Below are positions 33,269-41,069 of a DNA stretch of 42,504 nt, piece after piece. A model generated the notes under the pieces. That model searched no databases and was not told where the DNA came from. It saw only the letters and a program-made list of their open reading frames with translations. The position numbers and the translations under genes were made by a program. Numbering within the stretch: position 1 is the first letter of the stretch; every line of letters begins with the position of its first letter. Source of the stretch: Nanobdellati archaeon (lineage in GTDB: Archaea; Nanobdellota; Nanobdellia; Woesearchaeales; JAADFO01); assembly GCA_013152815.1 (NCBI GenBank), contig JAADFO010000016.1:1-42504 (forward strand), given 5' to 3'.

Positions 33269-33447
33269 CCTATCAGCCTCCTGACCAGAGTCTTATCCTC
33301 TGCCACCTGCTCATCGACCAGTTCGGCCACCAGTTCCTGCAGGGTCTTCCCCTCCATGGCAGCGACGACCTTCAGCTGTCGGTGAAGGGGTTCATCGAGG
33401 AAGATGTTCACCCGACCGGTCTGTTGGACAGCAGGATGATCTCTCAT
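33265..33447 (-). CDS. Ribbon-helix-helix mini-protein 2
   Basis: 60 aa. GRVNIFLDEPLHRQLKVVAA then MEGKTLQELVAELVDEQV shows the same strand-helix-turn-helix layout as its three neighbours, with a 10-residue N-terminal extension and an acidic C-terminal end. It overlaps RHH1 (downstream) and RHH3 (upstream) by 4 nt each. Probable DNA-binding dimer. The acidic tail suggests a function distinct from RHH1. Confidence 0.78.
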   Translation of the reverse strand: MRDHPAVQQTGRVNIFLDEPLHRQLKVVAAMEGKTLQELVAELVDEQVAEDKTLVRRLIG

Positions 33448-33596
33448 AGGATATCCTCCAACAGGCGGATGTCCTTGTCGAGCGTCCTTTTGAGGATCTC
33501 ATGATAGAATTCAGAAAGAGTGATACCTCTGAGGGCACAGATGATCTTCGCCTGCCTATGCAGCTCCTTGTCAAGCCGGATGTTGACGTTGGCCAA
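33444..33596 (-). CDS. Ribbon-helix-helix mini-protein 3 (missing from ORF track)
   Basis: 50 aa from a TTG start: ANVNIRLDKELHRQAKIICA, then LRGITLSEFYHEILKRTL. It is a ribbon-helix-helix fold in line with the neighbours. No ATG or GTG is available upstream in frame. The gene starts inside the end of RHH4 (26-nt overlap) and its TGA overlaps the ATG of RHH2. The track shows only a shadow frame here (33392-33574). Confidence 0.7.
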   Translation of the reverse strand: MANVNIRLDKELHRQAKIICALRGITLSEFYHEILKRTLDKDIRLLEDIL

Positions 33597-33762
33597 TTTT
33601 GTGTGTCGTCGCCTGTCTCTTGATATGGTCCTGAAGGGCGTCTCTGAGGTATTCCTGCAAGTTCAATCCTTTGACTGCGGCTATGGCCTTCGCTCTCGCA
33701 TGGTCATGAGGGTCAAGCCGCAGGTTGATACGTTGTCCAGCCAAGGTGATGATATTTATCAT
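33571..33762 (-). CDS. Ribbon-helix-helix mini-protein 4
   Basis: 63 aa from ATG 33762, or 57 aa from TTG 33744, which gives an N-terminus (AGQRINLRLD) like that of RHH3. Motifs: RINLRLDPHDHARAKAIAAV and KGLNLQEYLRDALQDHI, a ribbon-helix-helix fold. It is the first gene of the cassette RHH4-3-2-1-surface protein. Two TATA elements upstream would give leaderless mRNAs for either start. It probably binds DNA; regulation of its own operon is the simplest guess. Confidence 0.78.
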   Translation of the reverse strand: MINIITLAGQRINLRLDPHDHARAKAIAAVKGLNLQEYLRDALQDHIKRQATTHKIGQRQHPA

Positions 33763-33768
33763 ATTTAT

Positions 33769-33820
33769 GATTTATATATCTTTCTGTTATAAATCTTATA
33801 AGTGATTTATATCTTAAGTA
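33769..33820 (-). promoter_or_regulatory. Promoter of the ribbon-helix-helix cassette
   Basis: Minus-strand TATA candidates are GATATATAAATC (33769-33780) and AAGATTTATAAC (33785-33796), matching starts at 33744 and 33762. A TTAAGTA heptamer lies at 33814-33820. The rest of 33763-33911 is AT-rich and shows no gene. Confidence 0.55.
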
Positions 33821-33911
33821 TGACTTTTATCATTTATGCAGTGAAAGAAAGCAGAAAAAAACTAAAAAGCTGAAGAAAGGGGAAGACAGGCAGAGGAGAA
33901 CAGAGACAGGC

Positions 33912-34220
33912 TCAACCGCAGACACAGCTGCAGAGATTGCATTCTCCCTGCGCCTTTTCGCTAAAAGAAGCACCTACGACGTTCATATTGTTCGATTCAC
34001 AGGTGCCGAAGCATTGGGTCTCACAGGCACCCTGGTCCATGATGGTATGCTGTATCCCCAGTCCAGAAGGACCCTGTCCGCAGTTGTCGACCAGCTCGTA
34101 GTCCTTGGTCTCATGGGTAAAGGCAGAAGGGTCGACATAGAGGATGAGAAACACCACGACCACGATGAGAAGGAGTATGAAGAGCTTATACTCCCAAAGG
34201 ATCTCAAGGAAGCGGTTCAT
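33912..34220 (-). CDS. Small membrane-anchored Cys-rich protein
   Basis: 102 aa. One membrane helix near the N-terminus (FILLLIVVVVFLILYVD), then about 65 outside residues with eight cysteines, seven of them in the second half (ACETQCFGTCESNN and ECNLCSCVCG at the very end). The cysteines could form disulfides or hold a metal or Fe-S centre. Leaderless: the TATA box 34243-34250 is centred about 27 nt from the ATG. Single-gene unit. No family recognised. Confidence 0.7.
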   Translation of the reverse strand: MNRFLEILWEYKLFILLLIVVVVFLILYVDPSAFTHETKDYELVDNCGQGPSGLGIQHTIMDQGACETQCFGTCESNNMNVVGASFSEKAQGECNLCSCVCG

Positions 34221-34242
34221 GCAACATTGGCCGATGTTGAGC

Positions 34243-34250
34243 TATATAAA
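34243..34250 (-). promoter_or_regulatory. TATA box of the 33912 gene
   Basis: On the minus strand CCTTTATATAGC. The spacing to ATG 34220 predicts a leaderless transcript. It lies directly before the stop of the 34254 gene. Confidence 0.6.
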
Positions 34251-34253
34251 GGT

Positions 34254-35027
34254 TTAGGAATCTGAACGGCCTATCCTCTGGTATAGTGACACGGCATCGC
34301 CGACATCGAGCCGCGCAAATCCGTCGATCCGCTCCTGCCGCAGCATCCTGTTGAACATGGACATCCGTCCCTGCGGAGACAGGTGATCCCCTTCAAAATG
34401 CTCGGAGACAGAACGGCCCAGATGCTCGTAGAAAGCGTCCAGATATTGTTCATCATCATTGAAGATCAGGACATAGTTGGCAGCATAGTCATCAAGGATA
34501 TTCGAAGTCTCCACAGGATCGGTGGTCAGGAAGGCCTGGGCGATATTCCGCAGGTCCTCATCAGGGGAAAGATACGAAGGGGACCAATCACTGTGGGATA
34601 GCTCGCCTATATCGAACGATTCGAGCGATGGAGCGAAAGCGACGACATAGGAACGGGTATAGGCCATCACCATGCCTGCATGTGGCCACCAGGTGAGGAT
34701 GGTCGATTTGGGGGGAAGACGCCTTCCGATCAGGAGAAGATCCTGTTTGAACTGCTCATCGTAGGGGAATACATATTTGGCCTTGTCGATGGTGAGGACG
34801 ATCTCGGTCTTCCCTGTCTTCTCGCTCCGATAGATCTGCGGGCTGTACTTGGTGTTGAGGTCGGGGTCTTCGTAGGGAAGCATGTCCTTGCTCACCCCGT
34901 TTCCGATGCCCTCTTCAAGGATCCGGGCAAGATGCTTCTGTTTTTGCGGATCTTCCCGGGGAGTGCAGGCAGCAAGGAACAGCAGTGTGACCGAGAGGAT
35001 CACCAGAAAGAAAAGCACCGGTTTCAT
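34254..35027 (-). CDS. Lipoprotein resembling a detached STT3/AglB-type domain
   Basis: 257 aa from ATG 35027 (MKPVLFFLVILSV). The track start at 35069 lies upstream of the TATA box at 35049-35059. Lipobox-like LFLAAC, so likely anchored outside by lipid. The middle reads STILTWWPHAGMVMAYTRSY, then EDLRNIAQAFLTTDPVETSN and ILDDYAANYVLIFND. In archaeal oligosaccharyltransferases (AglB/STT3) the soluble domain reads WWDYG...R, then a helix with IA-x-F/L-T, then A-x-x-IL-x-x-x-x-x-x-YV. The order and spacing match, but WWDYG is replaced by WWPHAG and no membrane part is present. It is thus not a complete transferase; a substrate-binding or accessory role in N-glycosylation is a guess. Confidence 0.65.
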   Translation of the reverse strand: MKPVLFFLVILSVTLLFLAACTPREDPQKQKHLARILEEGIGNGVSKDMLPYEDPDLNTKYSPQIYRSEKTGKTEIVLTIDKAKYVFPYDEQFKQDLLLIGRRLPPKSTILTWWPHAGMVMAYTRSYVVAFAPSLESFDIGELSHSDWSPSYLSPDEDLRNIAQAFLTTDPVETSNILDDYAANYVLIFNDDEQYLDAFYEHLGRSVSEHFEGDHLSPQGRMSMFNRMLRQERIDGFARLDVGDAVSLYQRIGRSDS

Positions 35028-35048
35028 AGGCAGAGAAGAACATGCAGG

Positions 35049-35059
35049 ACTTTTATAGG
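35049..35059 (-). promoter_or_regulatory. TATA box of the 34254 gene
   Basis: On the minus strand CCTATAAAAGT, centred about 27 nt before ATG 35027. It supports that start and a leaderless mRNA. Confidence 0.55.
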
Positions 35060-35127
35060 TTATGCTCATGTCCTGCCCGGATCAGGACATCTGAAGAATG
35101 AAAACAAGAGAACAAAACAGGAGAACG

Positions 35128-36255
35128 TCAGCCCTTTTCATTGCCGTAAAAGACCTTTCGGACAGGCCAGCTGATCTCGATGCCTTCCTTGTCGAAGGCA
35201 GCCTTAAGGTTCTTGATGAGCTCGTGCTGGAGCCTGAACCTGTCGACATAGCTTTTGGCACGTATGATGATCTTGAAGTTGATGTTGGAATCCCCGAACT
35301 CGTAGAAACGTATCAGCGGGTCGAAATCCTTGTATGCTCCCTCGAAACTGTCCCGTGTCTTCACCGCCGCATCGTGGGATATCCTCTCGACCTTCTCAAG
35401 GTCGGAAGCATAGGATACCCCGCAATAGGTCAGGACAGAGAGGGGCCGGGTCGGCATGTTGTAATTGGTGATGACCGCATTGGCGAGTTTCGAGTTGGGC
35501 AGGATGATGTAATTGTTGCCGAGCTTACGGATGCGGGTGGAACGCCAGCCGATATGCTCCACATACCCTTCTTCCCCGCCGTCCATCTTGATGTAGTCGC
35601 CAATCTGGACCGGCCGGTCGGCGAGGATGTACATGCCTGAAAAGAAGTTGGAGAGGGTATCCTGAAGGGCCAGGGCGACAGCGAGGGAAGCCACGCCCAG
35701 CGAAGCGATGAGCGGAGAGATCTCGATGTTGAAATGGTCCAGGATCATGATGAAGAGGATGACATAGAGGACAATATTGATGACCTTCCTGAGCATGGGA
35801 AAGATACGGCCGTCCACCTCGCTTTTGGTCCGGTGTCCTATCTCATCTGCATACCAATCCAGCACCACATTGATGAGACGCCGAAGGACCCAGAGAGAAG
35901 CCAGGGCAAAGACGACCCAGAAGATGCCCCGTATCCAGGAGTCATAGCTATCAAGCACAGAGATGTTCAGGAGGCCGAAGAGAAGGCCAAGAAGCATCAC
36001 TAGGACCGAGATGGGGGTCTTTACAGCATTGATGATCATGTCATCAAGCTGGGTCTTGGTCTTGGCCGCGATCCTCGCGAATATGCGGTGGAATATCAGA
36101 TAGACAATCTTCCCCAGGAGAAGACCGGCCAGGATGAGGATTATGGCGAAGAAGATCTCATCATAGAGTACGTTGTCGACGAAGTAAAAGCGCATGGTGA
36201 CCACGACAAGGACGGGCAAAGCATGGATGAATGAGATTTCAGACAACAGAGCCAT
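35128..36255 (-). CDS. MscS-family mechanosensitive channel
   Basis: 375 aa, of usual length for small MscS proteins with two extra helices. Membrane helices include FFAIILILAGLLLGKIVYLIF, VLVMLLGLLFGLLN, FWVVFALASLWVL and IVLYVILFIMIL, then the pore-lining helix SPLIASLGVASLAVALALQD. The beta domain is clear: DTLSNFFSGMYILADRPVQI, GDYIKMDGGEEGYVEHIG, WRSTRIRKLGNNYIILPNSK, followed by the alpha/beta C-terminal domain. It opens on membrane stretch to release solutes under osmotic downshock. A TATA-like ATTTAAAT abuts the ATG, so the start might lie slightly downstream. Divergent from 36411. Confidence 0.93.
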   Translation of the reverse strand: MALLSEISFIHALPVLVVVTMRFYFVDNVLYDEIFFAIILILAGLLLGKIVYLIFHRIFARIAAKTKTQLDDMIINAVKTPISVLVMLLGLLFGLLNISVLDSYDSWIRGIFWVVFALASLWVLRRLINVVLDWYADEIGHRTKSEVDGRIFPMLRKVINIVLYVILFIMILDHFNIEISPLIASLGVASLAVALALQDTLSNFFSGMYILADRPVQIGDYIKMDGGEEGYVEHIGWRSTRIRKLGNNYIILPNSKLANAVITNYNMPTRPLSVLTYCGVSYASDLEKVERISHDAAVKTRDSFEGAYKDFDPLIRFYEFGDSNINFKIIIRAKSYVDRFRLQHELIKNLKAAFDKEGIEISWPVRKVFYGNEKG

Positions 36256-36369
36256 TTAAATAGTTTTTCATCATATGAACAGCCGGACAGAGGAACAGAG
36301 CGAGGAAAAGACCGGGAGTCGGACGTCAGGGAGGAAAAAGAAGAAGAAACAGGGAGAAGGAGACATAAA

Positions 36370-36406
36370 GGTTTTAAACCCGGAAGGATTTTCCTTGAGG
36401 AGGTGG
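36370..36406 (+). promoter_or_regulatory. Promoter and strong ribosome site of the 36411 gene
   Basis: A TATA-like GGTTTTAAACC (36370-36380) and GAGGAGGTGG (36397-36406), about 5 nt before the ATG, one of the best Shine-Dalgarno matches in the window. The predicted transcript start is close to this site. Confidence 0.6.
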
Positions 36407-36410
36407 TCAT

Positions 36411-36638
36411 ATGCTAGCGTACGTCATGATATCGCTGAAGAACCCGAAAGAAGATGTCATCATGGACAAGCTCCTCGAACATGAGGAAGTGAAGGAAGCC
36501 CACATCGTCTTCGGAGAATGGGACCTGATGGCAAAGATCGAATCAGAGAACCCGGAAAGTCTCGCCACCTTTGTCATGGAGAACGTCCGAAATCTCTCAG
36601 AGGTCAAGCTCTCAAGCACACTCATCGTGGCCAAATAA
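36411..36638 (+). CDS. Stand-alone Lrp/AsnC effector domain
   Basis: 75 aa: MLAYVMISLKNPKEDVIMDK, then EVKEAHIVFGEWDLMAKIES, then SLATFVMENVRNLSEVKLSS. This is the alpha/beta RAM domain of Lrp/AsnC regulators (strand, helix, V-x-x-x-x-x-x-G-x-x-D-L strand, helix, T-strand) without a DNA-binding part. Such stand-alone domains form dimers or octamers and bind small ligands such as amino acids; they can modulate full-length Lrp proteins. Followed after 68 nt by DUF99, likely the same transcript. Confidence 0.9.
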   Translation: MLAYVMISLKNPKEDVIMDKLLEHEEVKEAHIVFGEWDLMAKIESENPESLATFVMENVRNLSEVKLSSTLIVAK

Positions 36639-36706
36639 GTACCGTTACGACTACACATCTGCAGGAGCATCGAAATGGACAAAAACGACCTAACAGAGAC
36701 AAGAAC

Positions 36707-37279
36707 ATGAAAAGCGTCATCAAGAAAGAGGTCAGGGTGATGGGCATCGATGATGCGCCCTTCACCAAGGGCTCACGAAGAGATACCATGATCCTGGGGA
36801 CCATCTTCCGGGGAGGCCAGTTCATGGACGGTATCGTCTCCACCAAGGCGAGAGTCGACGGCAACAATGCCACGAAGAAGATCATCGAGATGGTCAACCG
36901 TACGAAATTCAAGCCACAGCTCCAGGCACTCATCCTCGACGGGATCGCCGTCGGAGGGTTCAACGTCATCGATGTGGAACGCCTGAACAAGACGACAGGG
37001 ATAGGGGTCATCGTGGTCATGCGGAACTATCCCGACTTCAAGAAGATCCATCGGGCACTCCGCAAGCTGAAGATGGAGAAGAAGATCGGACTCCTGGAGA
37101 AAGCAGGAGAAGTGCGCAGGGAAGGTAAGATCCATTTCCAGGTCAAGGGGATGCATCCGGATACCGCAAGGCTCATCCTCCGGACCGTGACCACCCGGGC
37201 CTATGTCCCTGAACCCATCCGTGTCGCTCACCTCATCTGCTCAGGCGTCGTCGACGGAGAGTCAAGGGGACGGGCGTAG
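36707..37279 (+). CDS. DUF99 (UPF0215) family protein
   Basis: 190 aa from ATG 36707. The track's start at 36518 lies in the previous gene and no other methionine is in frame. Typical features: VIKKEVRVMGIDDAPFTKGS near the N-terminus, TMILGTIFRGGQFMDGIVST, QALILDGIAVGGFNVIDVER, TGIGVIVVMRNYPDF and a C-terminal YVPEPIRVAHLICSGVV. DUF99 proteins are largely archaeal and structurally related to endonuclease V, suggesting a nucleic-acid role, but the activity is not established. Full length for the family. Confidence 0.93.
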   Translation: MKSVIKKEVRVMGIDDAPFTKGSRRDTMILGTIFRGGQFMDGIVSTKARVDGNNATKKIIEMVNRTKFKPQLQALILDGIAVGGFNVIDVERLNKTTGIGVIVVMRNYPDFKKIHRALRKLKMEKKIGLLEKAGEVRREGKIHFQVKGMHPDTARLILRTVTTRAYVPEPIRVAHLICSGVVDGESRGRA

Positions 37280-37337
37280 ACACACAGGGGAATCATATTC
37301 TTTTCTCCTTTCTGTTCAGAAATACAATCTGGATACA

Positions 37338-38669
37338 TCAATGTTTTAGATTCTTGAAGAAATGACGGAAACAGGATCCTACATAGTCCATCTCTTCCTT
37401 GCCAAGCTGGGGATGGATACCTATCCAAAAGGTCTGTTCCATGATAATGTCCGTATTAGTGAGTTTCCCGGAAACACGATAAGAGATGTCCTTGAAGTAA
37501 GGCTGGCGTGTCAGGTTTCCTCCGAAAAGCATCCTGGTCATGATTCCCTTCGACTCGAGAAAAATAACCAAATCCTTTCGCTTCACCGAACTCCATTTCA
37601 TGGTTATGGGAAAACCGAACCAAGCAGGGTCGGATCCGTGAATCGTTTGGGGAAGCAGCAGGAAGTCCTCATGGGAACGGAGCAACCTGCTCATCTGGTC
37701 GAAATTCTTCTTTCTTTGCTGCAGGAAAGCAGGAAGTTTTTTCAGTTGGGCAAGTCCTATGGCAGCCTGCATATCTGTCCATTTCAGATTATATCCCAGA
37801 TGGGAATAGATGTATTTATGATCATACCCCAAAGGAAGATCGCCAAGTTTCCATCCAAAGCGCTGGCCACATGTATTATCATGTCCCGGATCGCACCAAC
37901 AGTCACGTCCCCAGTCACGCAGGGATTCCAGGACACGTTTGAAAAGGGGTTTGTCGGTCACCACAGCTCCGCCTTCCCCGGTTGTGATGTGATGGGCGGG
38001 GTAGAAACTGAAGGTAGCCATATCACCAAATGTCCCGACCTTCTTTCCATCAAAGGTCGAACCGAGCGCATCACAGCAATCCTCGATCAGGTAAAGACCA
38101 TGTTCATCGCAGAGCTTTCTCACTGCAGATACATCAAAAGGATTGCCCAGCGTATGGGCAAGAAAGACTGCCCGTGTCTTCTCTCCGATGGCCGCCCGTA
38201 TCTTATCAACAGAAGCGTTATAGGTGCCCAGTTCGACATCGACAAAGACAGGCAAGAGACCGTTCTGGACGATGGGATTGACGGTCGTGGGAAACCCCGC
38301 AGCGACGGTGATGATCTCATCCCCTTTTTTCAGCCGCTTCTTTTCAGGAAGCAGGGGTGAGGTCAATGCAGAGACGGCCAACAGCGTTGCAGAAGAACCC
38401 GAATTGGTAGGGACCACATATTTCAGTCCGAGAAATGATGCGAGTTCTGCAGAGAATGCCCGATGGAACCGTCCTTCTGTCCACCAGCCATCGAGGACAG
38501 CATCGACCGCCATGATGAGCTCTTCCTCATCGAACACCTTGCCAGAGGGAGGAATCTTCGGGTTGTCTTTGGAGAAAGCCGGCTTCTGAAATCTCAGGCC
38601 ATAATAGTCCCCAATCTTCTTCAGGATGTCTTTTTTCAGCATGTCGGATTGTTCTTGGCCTTCGGTCAC
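37338..38669 (-). CDS. rfbH: CDP-4-dehydro-6-deoxyglucose 3-dehydrase (RfbH/E1 type)
   Basis: 443 aa from a GTG that overlaps the upstream gene's TGA by 4 nt. An aminotransferase-fold (DegT/DnrJ/EryC1) enzyme with the marks of the PMP and iron-sulfur dehydratase E1: the usual Schiff-base lysine is histidine in FYPAHHITTGEGGAV, and the cluster cysteines are present (IEDCCDALGS and DCWCDPGHDNTCGQRF). It removes the 3-OH of CDP-4-keto-6-deoxyglucose with a ferredoxin-type reductase partner, which is not in this window. It is the last gene of the CDP-sugar operon. Cytosolic. Confidence 0.93.
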   Translation of the reverse strand: MTEGQEQSDMLKKDILKKIGDYYGLRFQKPAFSKDNPKIPPSGKVFDEEELIMAVDAVLDGWWTEGRFHRAFSAELASFLGLKYVVPTNSGSSATLLAVSALTSPLLPEKKRLKKGDEIITVAAGFPTTVNPIVQNGLLPVFVDVELGTYNASVDKIRAAIGEKTRAVFLAHTLGNPFDVSAVRKLCDEHGLYLIEDCCDALGSTFDGKKVGTFGDMATFSFYPAHHITTGEGGAVVTDKPLFKRVLESLRDWGRDCWCDPGHDNTCGQRFGWKLGDLPLGYDHKYIYSHLGYNLKWTDMQAAIGLAQLKKLPAFLQQRKKNFDQMSRLLRSHEDFLLLPQTIHGSDPAWFGFPITMKWSSVKRKDLVIFLESKGIMTRMLFGGNLTRQPYFKDISYRVSGKLTNTDIIMEQTFWIGIHPQLGKEEMDYVGSCFRHFFKNLKH

Positions 38670-39565
38670 GGGATTGCCTCCTTGACATTGATGTCTGCGA
38701 TGACAGACCTCAGATCATCGAGTTCTTTGTCCAATGAGGGCAGGGAGAATCCAAGACGCTTTTGGATAAGTGCATTGACGGTGCTACAGTTCAGTGGTCT
38801 CTGAGCGACCTGCCCCAGGTCGGTGGTCAGGACAGGATGGATAAACGAAGTGCCCCAACCGAAAGCATCAGCTATACGCAGGGCAAAATGATATCGATCG
38901 AGAGCGACATTTCCTGTTGCGTTATAGGTCCCTTCCAGACCTTTGTCGATGCTTCGCCGTATCACTTCCACCAAGGTCTTTATGTAGGTCGGGTTGCTGA
39001 TCTGATCGCTCGGCACAAGCATCCTTTCCTTGGAAGCCTGTTTCCGGTAGAGTTGCATGAAGAAATTATGGCCGTGGGGGTCCCATCCAAAGATTACGGT
39101 TGAGCGTAGGATAAGTGCATGCTCCTGCTGTTTTCTTACTAGTTTTTCTGCTTCAAGCTTGGTCTGGCCATAATACGAACCAGGAAGGACAGGACTTTCT
39201 TCAGTGTAAGTACCATCAGTACCAGGATAGACATAGTCGGTCGAAAGATAGATAAAATAGGTTTCCTTGTTTATCGCATTGAGAATGTTTGCAGTGGCCT
39301 GGACATTGTTCAGGCGGGCCTCTTCCTGGTGAGTCTCACAGTACTCAACATTGGTGAGCGCTGCACAATGGATGATGATGTCTGGTTTCAGCCTTGACAC
39401 AAGAACAAGGGTCTTTTCTGCATCGGTAAGATCTATGAGCTCATCGGTGGTCGGAGAAGGATTTCGCGAAAGACCGGTCACCCTGAAACTCCCTTTCAAA
39501 GCATGATAAAGATTCGAACCGACAAAGCCCGAAGAACCTGTTATGACCAGATGTTCCTTAGCCAT
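38666..39565 (-). CDS. RmlD-like NAD(P)-dependent sugar-nucleotide reductase
   Basis: 299 aa, short-chain dehydrogenase of the RmlD type: Rossmann motif TGSSGFVGSNLY, IIHCAALTNVEYCE, active-site STDYVYPGTDG and YYGQTKLEAE (YxxxK). It would reduce the 4-keto group of the deoxysugar nucleotide made by the neighbours, as abequose, paratose or ascarylose synthases do; sequence alone does not say which product. It overlaps the upstream epimerase gene by 8 nt and the downstream rfbH by 4 nt, so it is tightly coupled. Cytosolic. Confidence 0.85.
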   Translation of the reverse strand: MAKEHLVITGSSGFVGSNLYHALKGSFRVTGLSRNPSPTTDELIDLTDAEKTLVLVSRLKPDIIIHCAALTNVEYCETHQEEARLNNVQATANILNAINKETYFIYLSTDYVYPGTDGTYTEESPVLPGSYYGQTKLEAEKLVRKQQEHALILRSTVIFGWDPHGHNFFMQLYRKQASKERMLVPSDQISNPTYIKTLVEVIRRSIDKGLEGTYNATGNVALDRYHFALRIADAFGWGTSFIHPVLTTDLGQVAQRPLNCSTVNALIQKRLGFSLPSLDKELDDLRSVIADINVKEAIP

Positions 39566-40007
39566 GCTTCAACTCCCAGGAGTAGGGTATCTTTTTGGTG
39601 AAAGGATCTTCTCTCATGATCTCATCTGGATCATGGGGTTCTGTTGCACAGTTGGCCACGATGGCAGGGATCGACCCTACTCCTTTGAACCCATTATAGA
39701 CCATGGGCGGTATCTTCACGAGCGTATAGTTGTCCTCTCCGATGAAAAGCTCCATTATTTCCCCTCTTGTCGGTGAATCCTTCCGGTCATCGAATAGCAC
39801 AAGCTTTATCTGACCTTTCACAACCGCATAGTTGAGAGTCATCTTCCTATGGATATGCCAGGCCTTGATTGCCCCGGGATTGACCACAGAGAAATAGATC
39901 TCGCCGAACCTCTCGAAAAGAGGGTCATCATTCCTGAGCATGTGCATGATCTTTCCTCGCTCGTCAGGAATCTGCTTCAGTGGTTTTATGGAGACACCAT
40001 CGATCAT
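39558..40007 (-). CDS. RmlC-like cupin, sugar-nucleotide epimerase
   Basis: 149 aa, shorter than typical RmlC (about 180). It keeps DERGKIMHMLRNDDPLFERF, GEIYFSVVNPGAIKAWHIHR with the catalytic-type histidine, VVKGQIKLVLFDDRKDS and a late VKIPPMVYNGFKGVG. In the ascarylose route an epimerase of this type inverts C5 of the CDP-3,6-dideoxy-4-keto sugar; a similar step is likely here. It lies 81 nt after rfbG and overlaps the RmlD-like gene by 8 nt. Substrate not proven. Confidence 0.8.
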   Translation of the reverse strand: MIDGVSIKPLKQIPDERGKIMHMLRNDDPLFERFGEIYFSVVNPGAIKAWHIHRKMTLNYAVVKGQIKLVLFDDRKDSPTRGEIMELFIGEDNYTLVKIPPMVYNGFKGVGSIPAIVANCATEPHDPDEIMREDPFTKKIPYSWELKHG

Positions 40008-40088
40008 TGTCTCATCCTCCGTGTTGGCTTGTTGTTTTCCTGATGAAGTGCATCTGAAAAGATGATTTCAGCAGATATTCTTTGATAG

Positions 40089-41069
40089 CTATGCGAAATG
40101 TTTGCGATACCAAGGAATGGTCATCGTCAGACCTTCTGAAATCGAGGTACGTGGTTTCCAACCGAGCATCTTTGTTGCCTTCTCACTTGACAGATACTGA
40201 TCATGGATCTCGTTCTTTACCTTGTCTTGGATGAGCGGCTGGAGTCGTGACCCCATCACTTTCTGGATAGCAGCGACGACCTCCAACACGGATAAAGGCC
40301 TGTTCATGCCAAAATTGAAGATGTCAGACTTCGCTTTACCATCCAGATGCTCAGCTGCTCTCAGATAACCGTCAACAATATCCTCAACATAAAGATAATC
40401 TCTCTGGAACGTGCCGTCGCTGCGGATGACGGGTCGTTGACCACGAAGAATCGAACGGATTGTTCCGGGAATAAGACGGTCAAAATTTGTGTCTCCACCG
40501 CCGTAGATATTGCCGCATCGCGTGATATGAAGAGGGAGCCCATAACTATGGGCATATGTCTGAGCAAGGAGATCTGCGCTTGCCTTTGAAGCATCATAAG
40601 GATGGAGCGGTTTCAGGGCAAAATCTTCAGTGTAGGGCAGTTTTTCATGGGAACCATAGACCTTATCGGTGGAAGCGATGATCGTGCGCTCCACCAGCGG
40701 GCTGAGACGGATCGCTTCCAGCATATTCCATGTACCGACCACATTCGCATTGAAGGTTGAACGAGGACTTCTCAGAGCAGTCGTAACGATGGTCTGCGCG
40801 CCAAGATGGAAGACCGTGTCAATCTCATATTCATTAAGCGTCCGTTCAATATCATCATAGGACTCCAAAGAACCCCGCACAATGTTGACCTTGGAAACAT
40901 CGCCAGAAAGGAAAAGTTCTGAATGGCCAACCTGATCCCTCAAAAGGATTGATATGTCTGCTTTCTTTTGGATGAGGGCTTTTGTGAGCCAAGAACCGAC
41001 GATGCCAGAGGCTCCTGTGATGAAGACTTTTCTGCCTTCCCAAAACCTGTCATTTACCACGTCCGCCAT
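40089..41069 (-). CDS. rfbG: CDP-glucose 4,6-dehydratase
   Basis: 326 aa, extended short-chain dehydrogenase: NAD motif TGASGIVGSWL, FHLGAQTIVTTALRSPRSTF, ASTDKVYGSHEKLPYTED (catalytic T/D/K region), YDASKASADLLAQTYAHSYG (YxxxK) and FQRDYLYVEDIVDGYL. These match CDP-glucose rather than dTDP-glucose dehydratases (STDKVYG). It converts CDP-glucose to CDP-4-keto-6-deoxyglucose. It overlaps rfbF by 16 nt, so the first two steps are translated together. Somewhat shorter than the usual 350-360 aa. Confidence 0.92.
   Translation of the reverse strand: MADVVNDRFWEGRKVFITGASGIVGSWLTKALIQKKADISILLRDQVGHSELFLSGDVSKVNIVRGSLESYDDIERTLNEYEIDTVFHLGAQTIVTTALRSPRSTFNANVVGTWNMLEAIRLSPLVERTIIASTDKVYGSHEKLPYTEDFALKPLHPYDASKASADLLAQTYAHSYGLPLHITRCGNIYGGGDTNFDRLIPGTIRSILRGQRPVIRSDGTFQRDYLYVEDIVDGYLRAAEHLDGKAKSDIFNFGMNRPLSVLEVVAAIQKVMGSRLQPLIQDKVKNEIHDQYLSSEKATKMLGWKPRTSISEGLTMTIPWYRKHFA

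Noticed and set aside
33125-33762. Toxin-antitoxin module
   Set aside because: Ribbon-helix-helix proteins often act as antitoxins, but no RelE/ParE, PIN or other toxin gene lies next to them; the neighbour is a large surface protein.
37362-38360. 332-aa plus-strand ORF
   Set aside because: It lies antisense to rfbH, whose family motifs are unambiguous.
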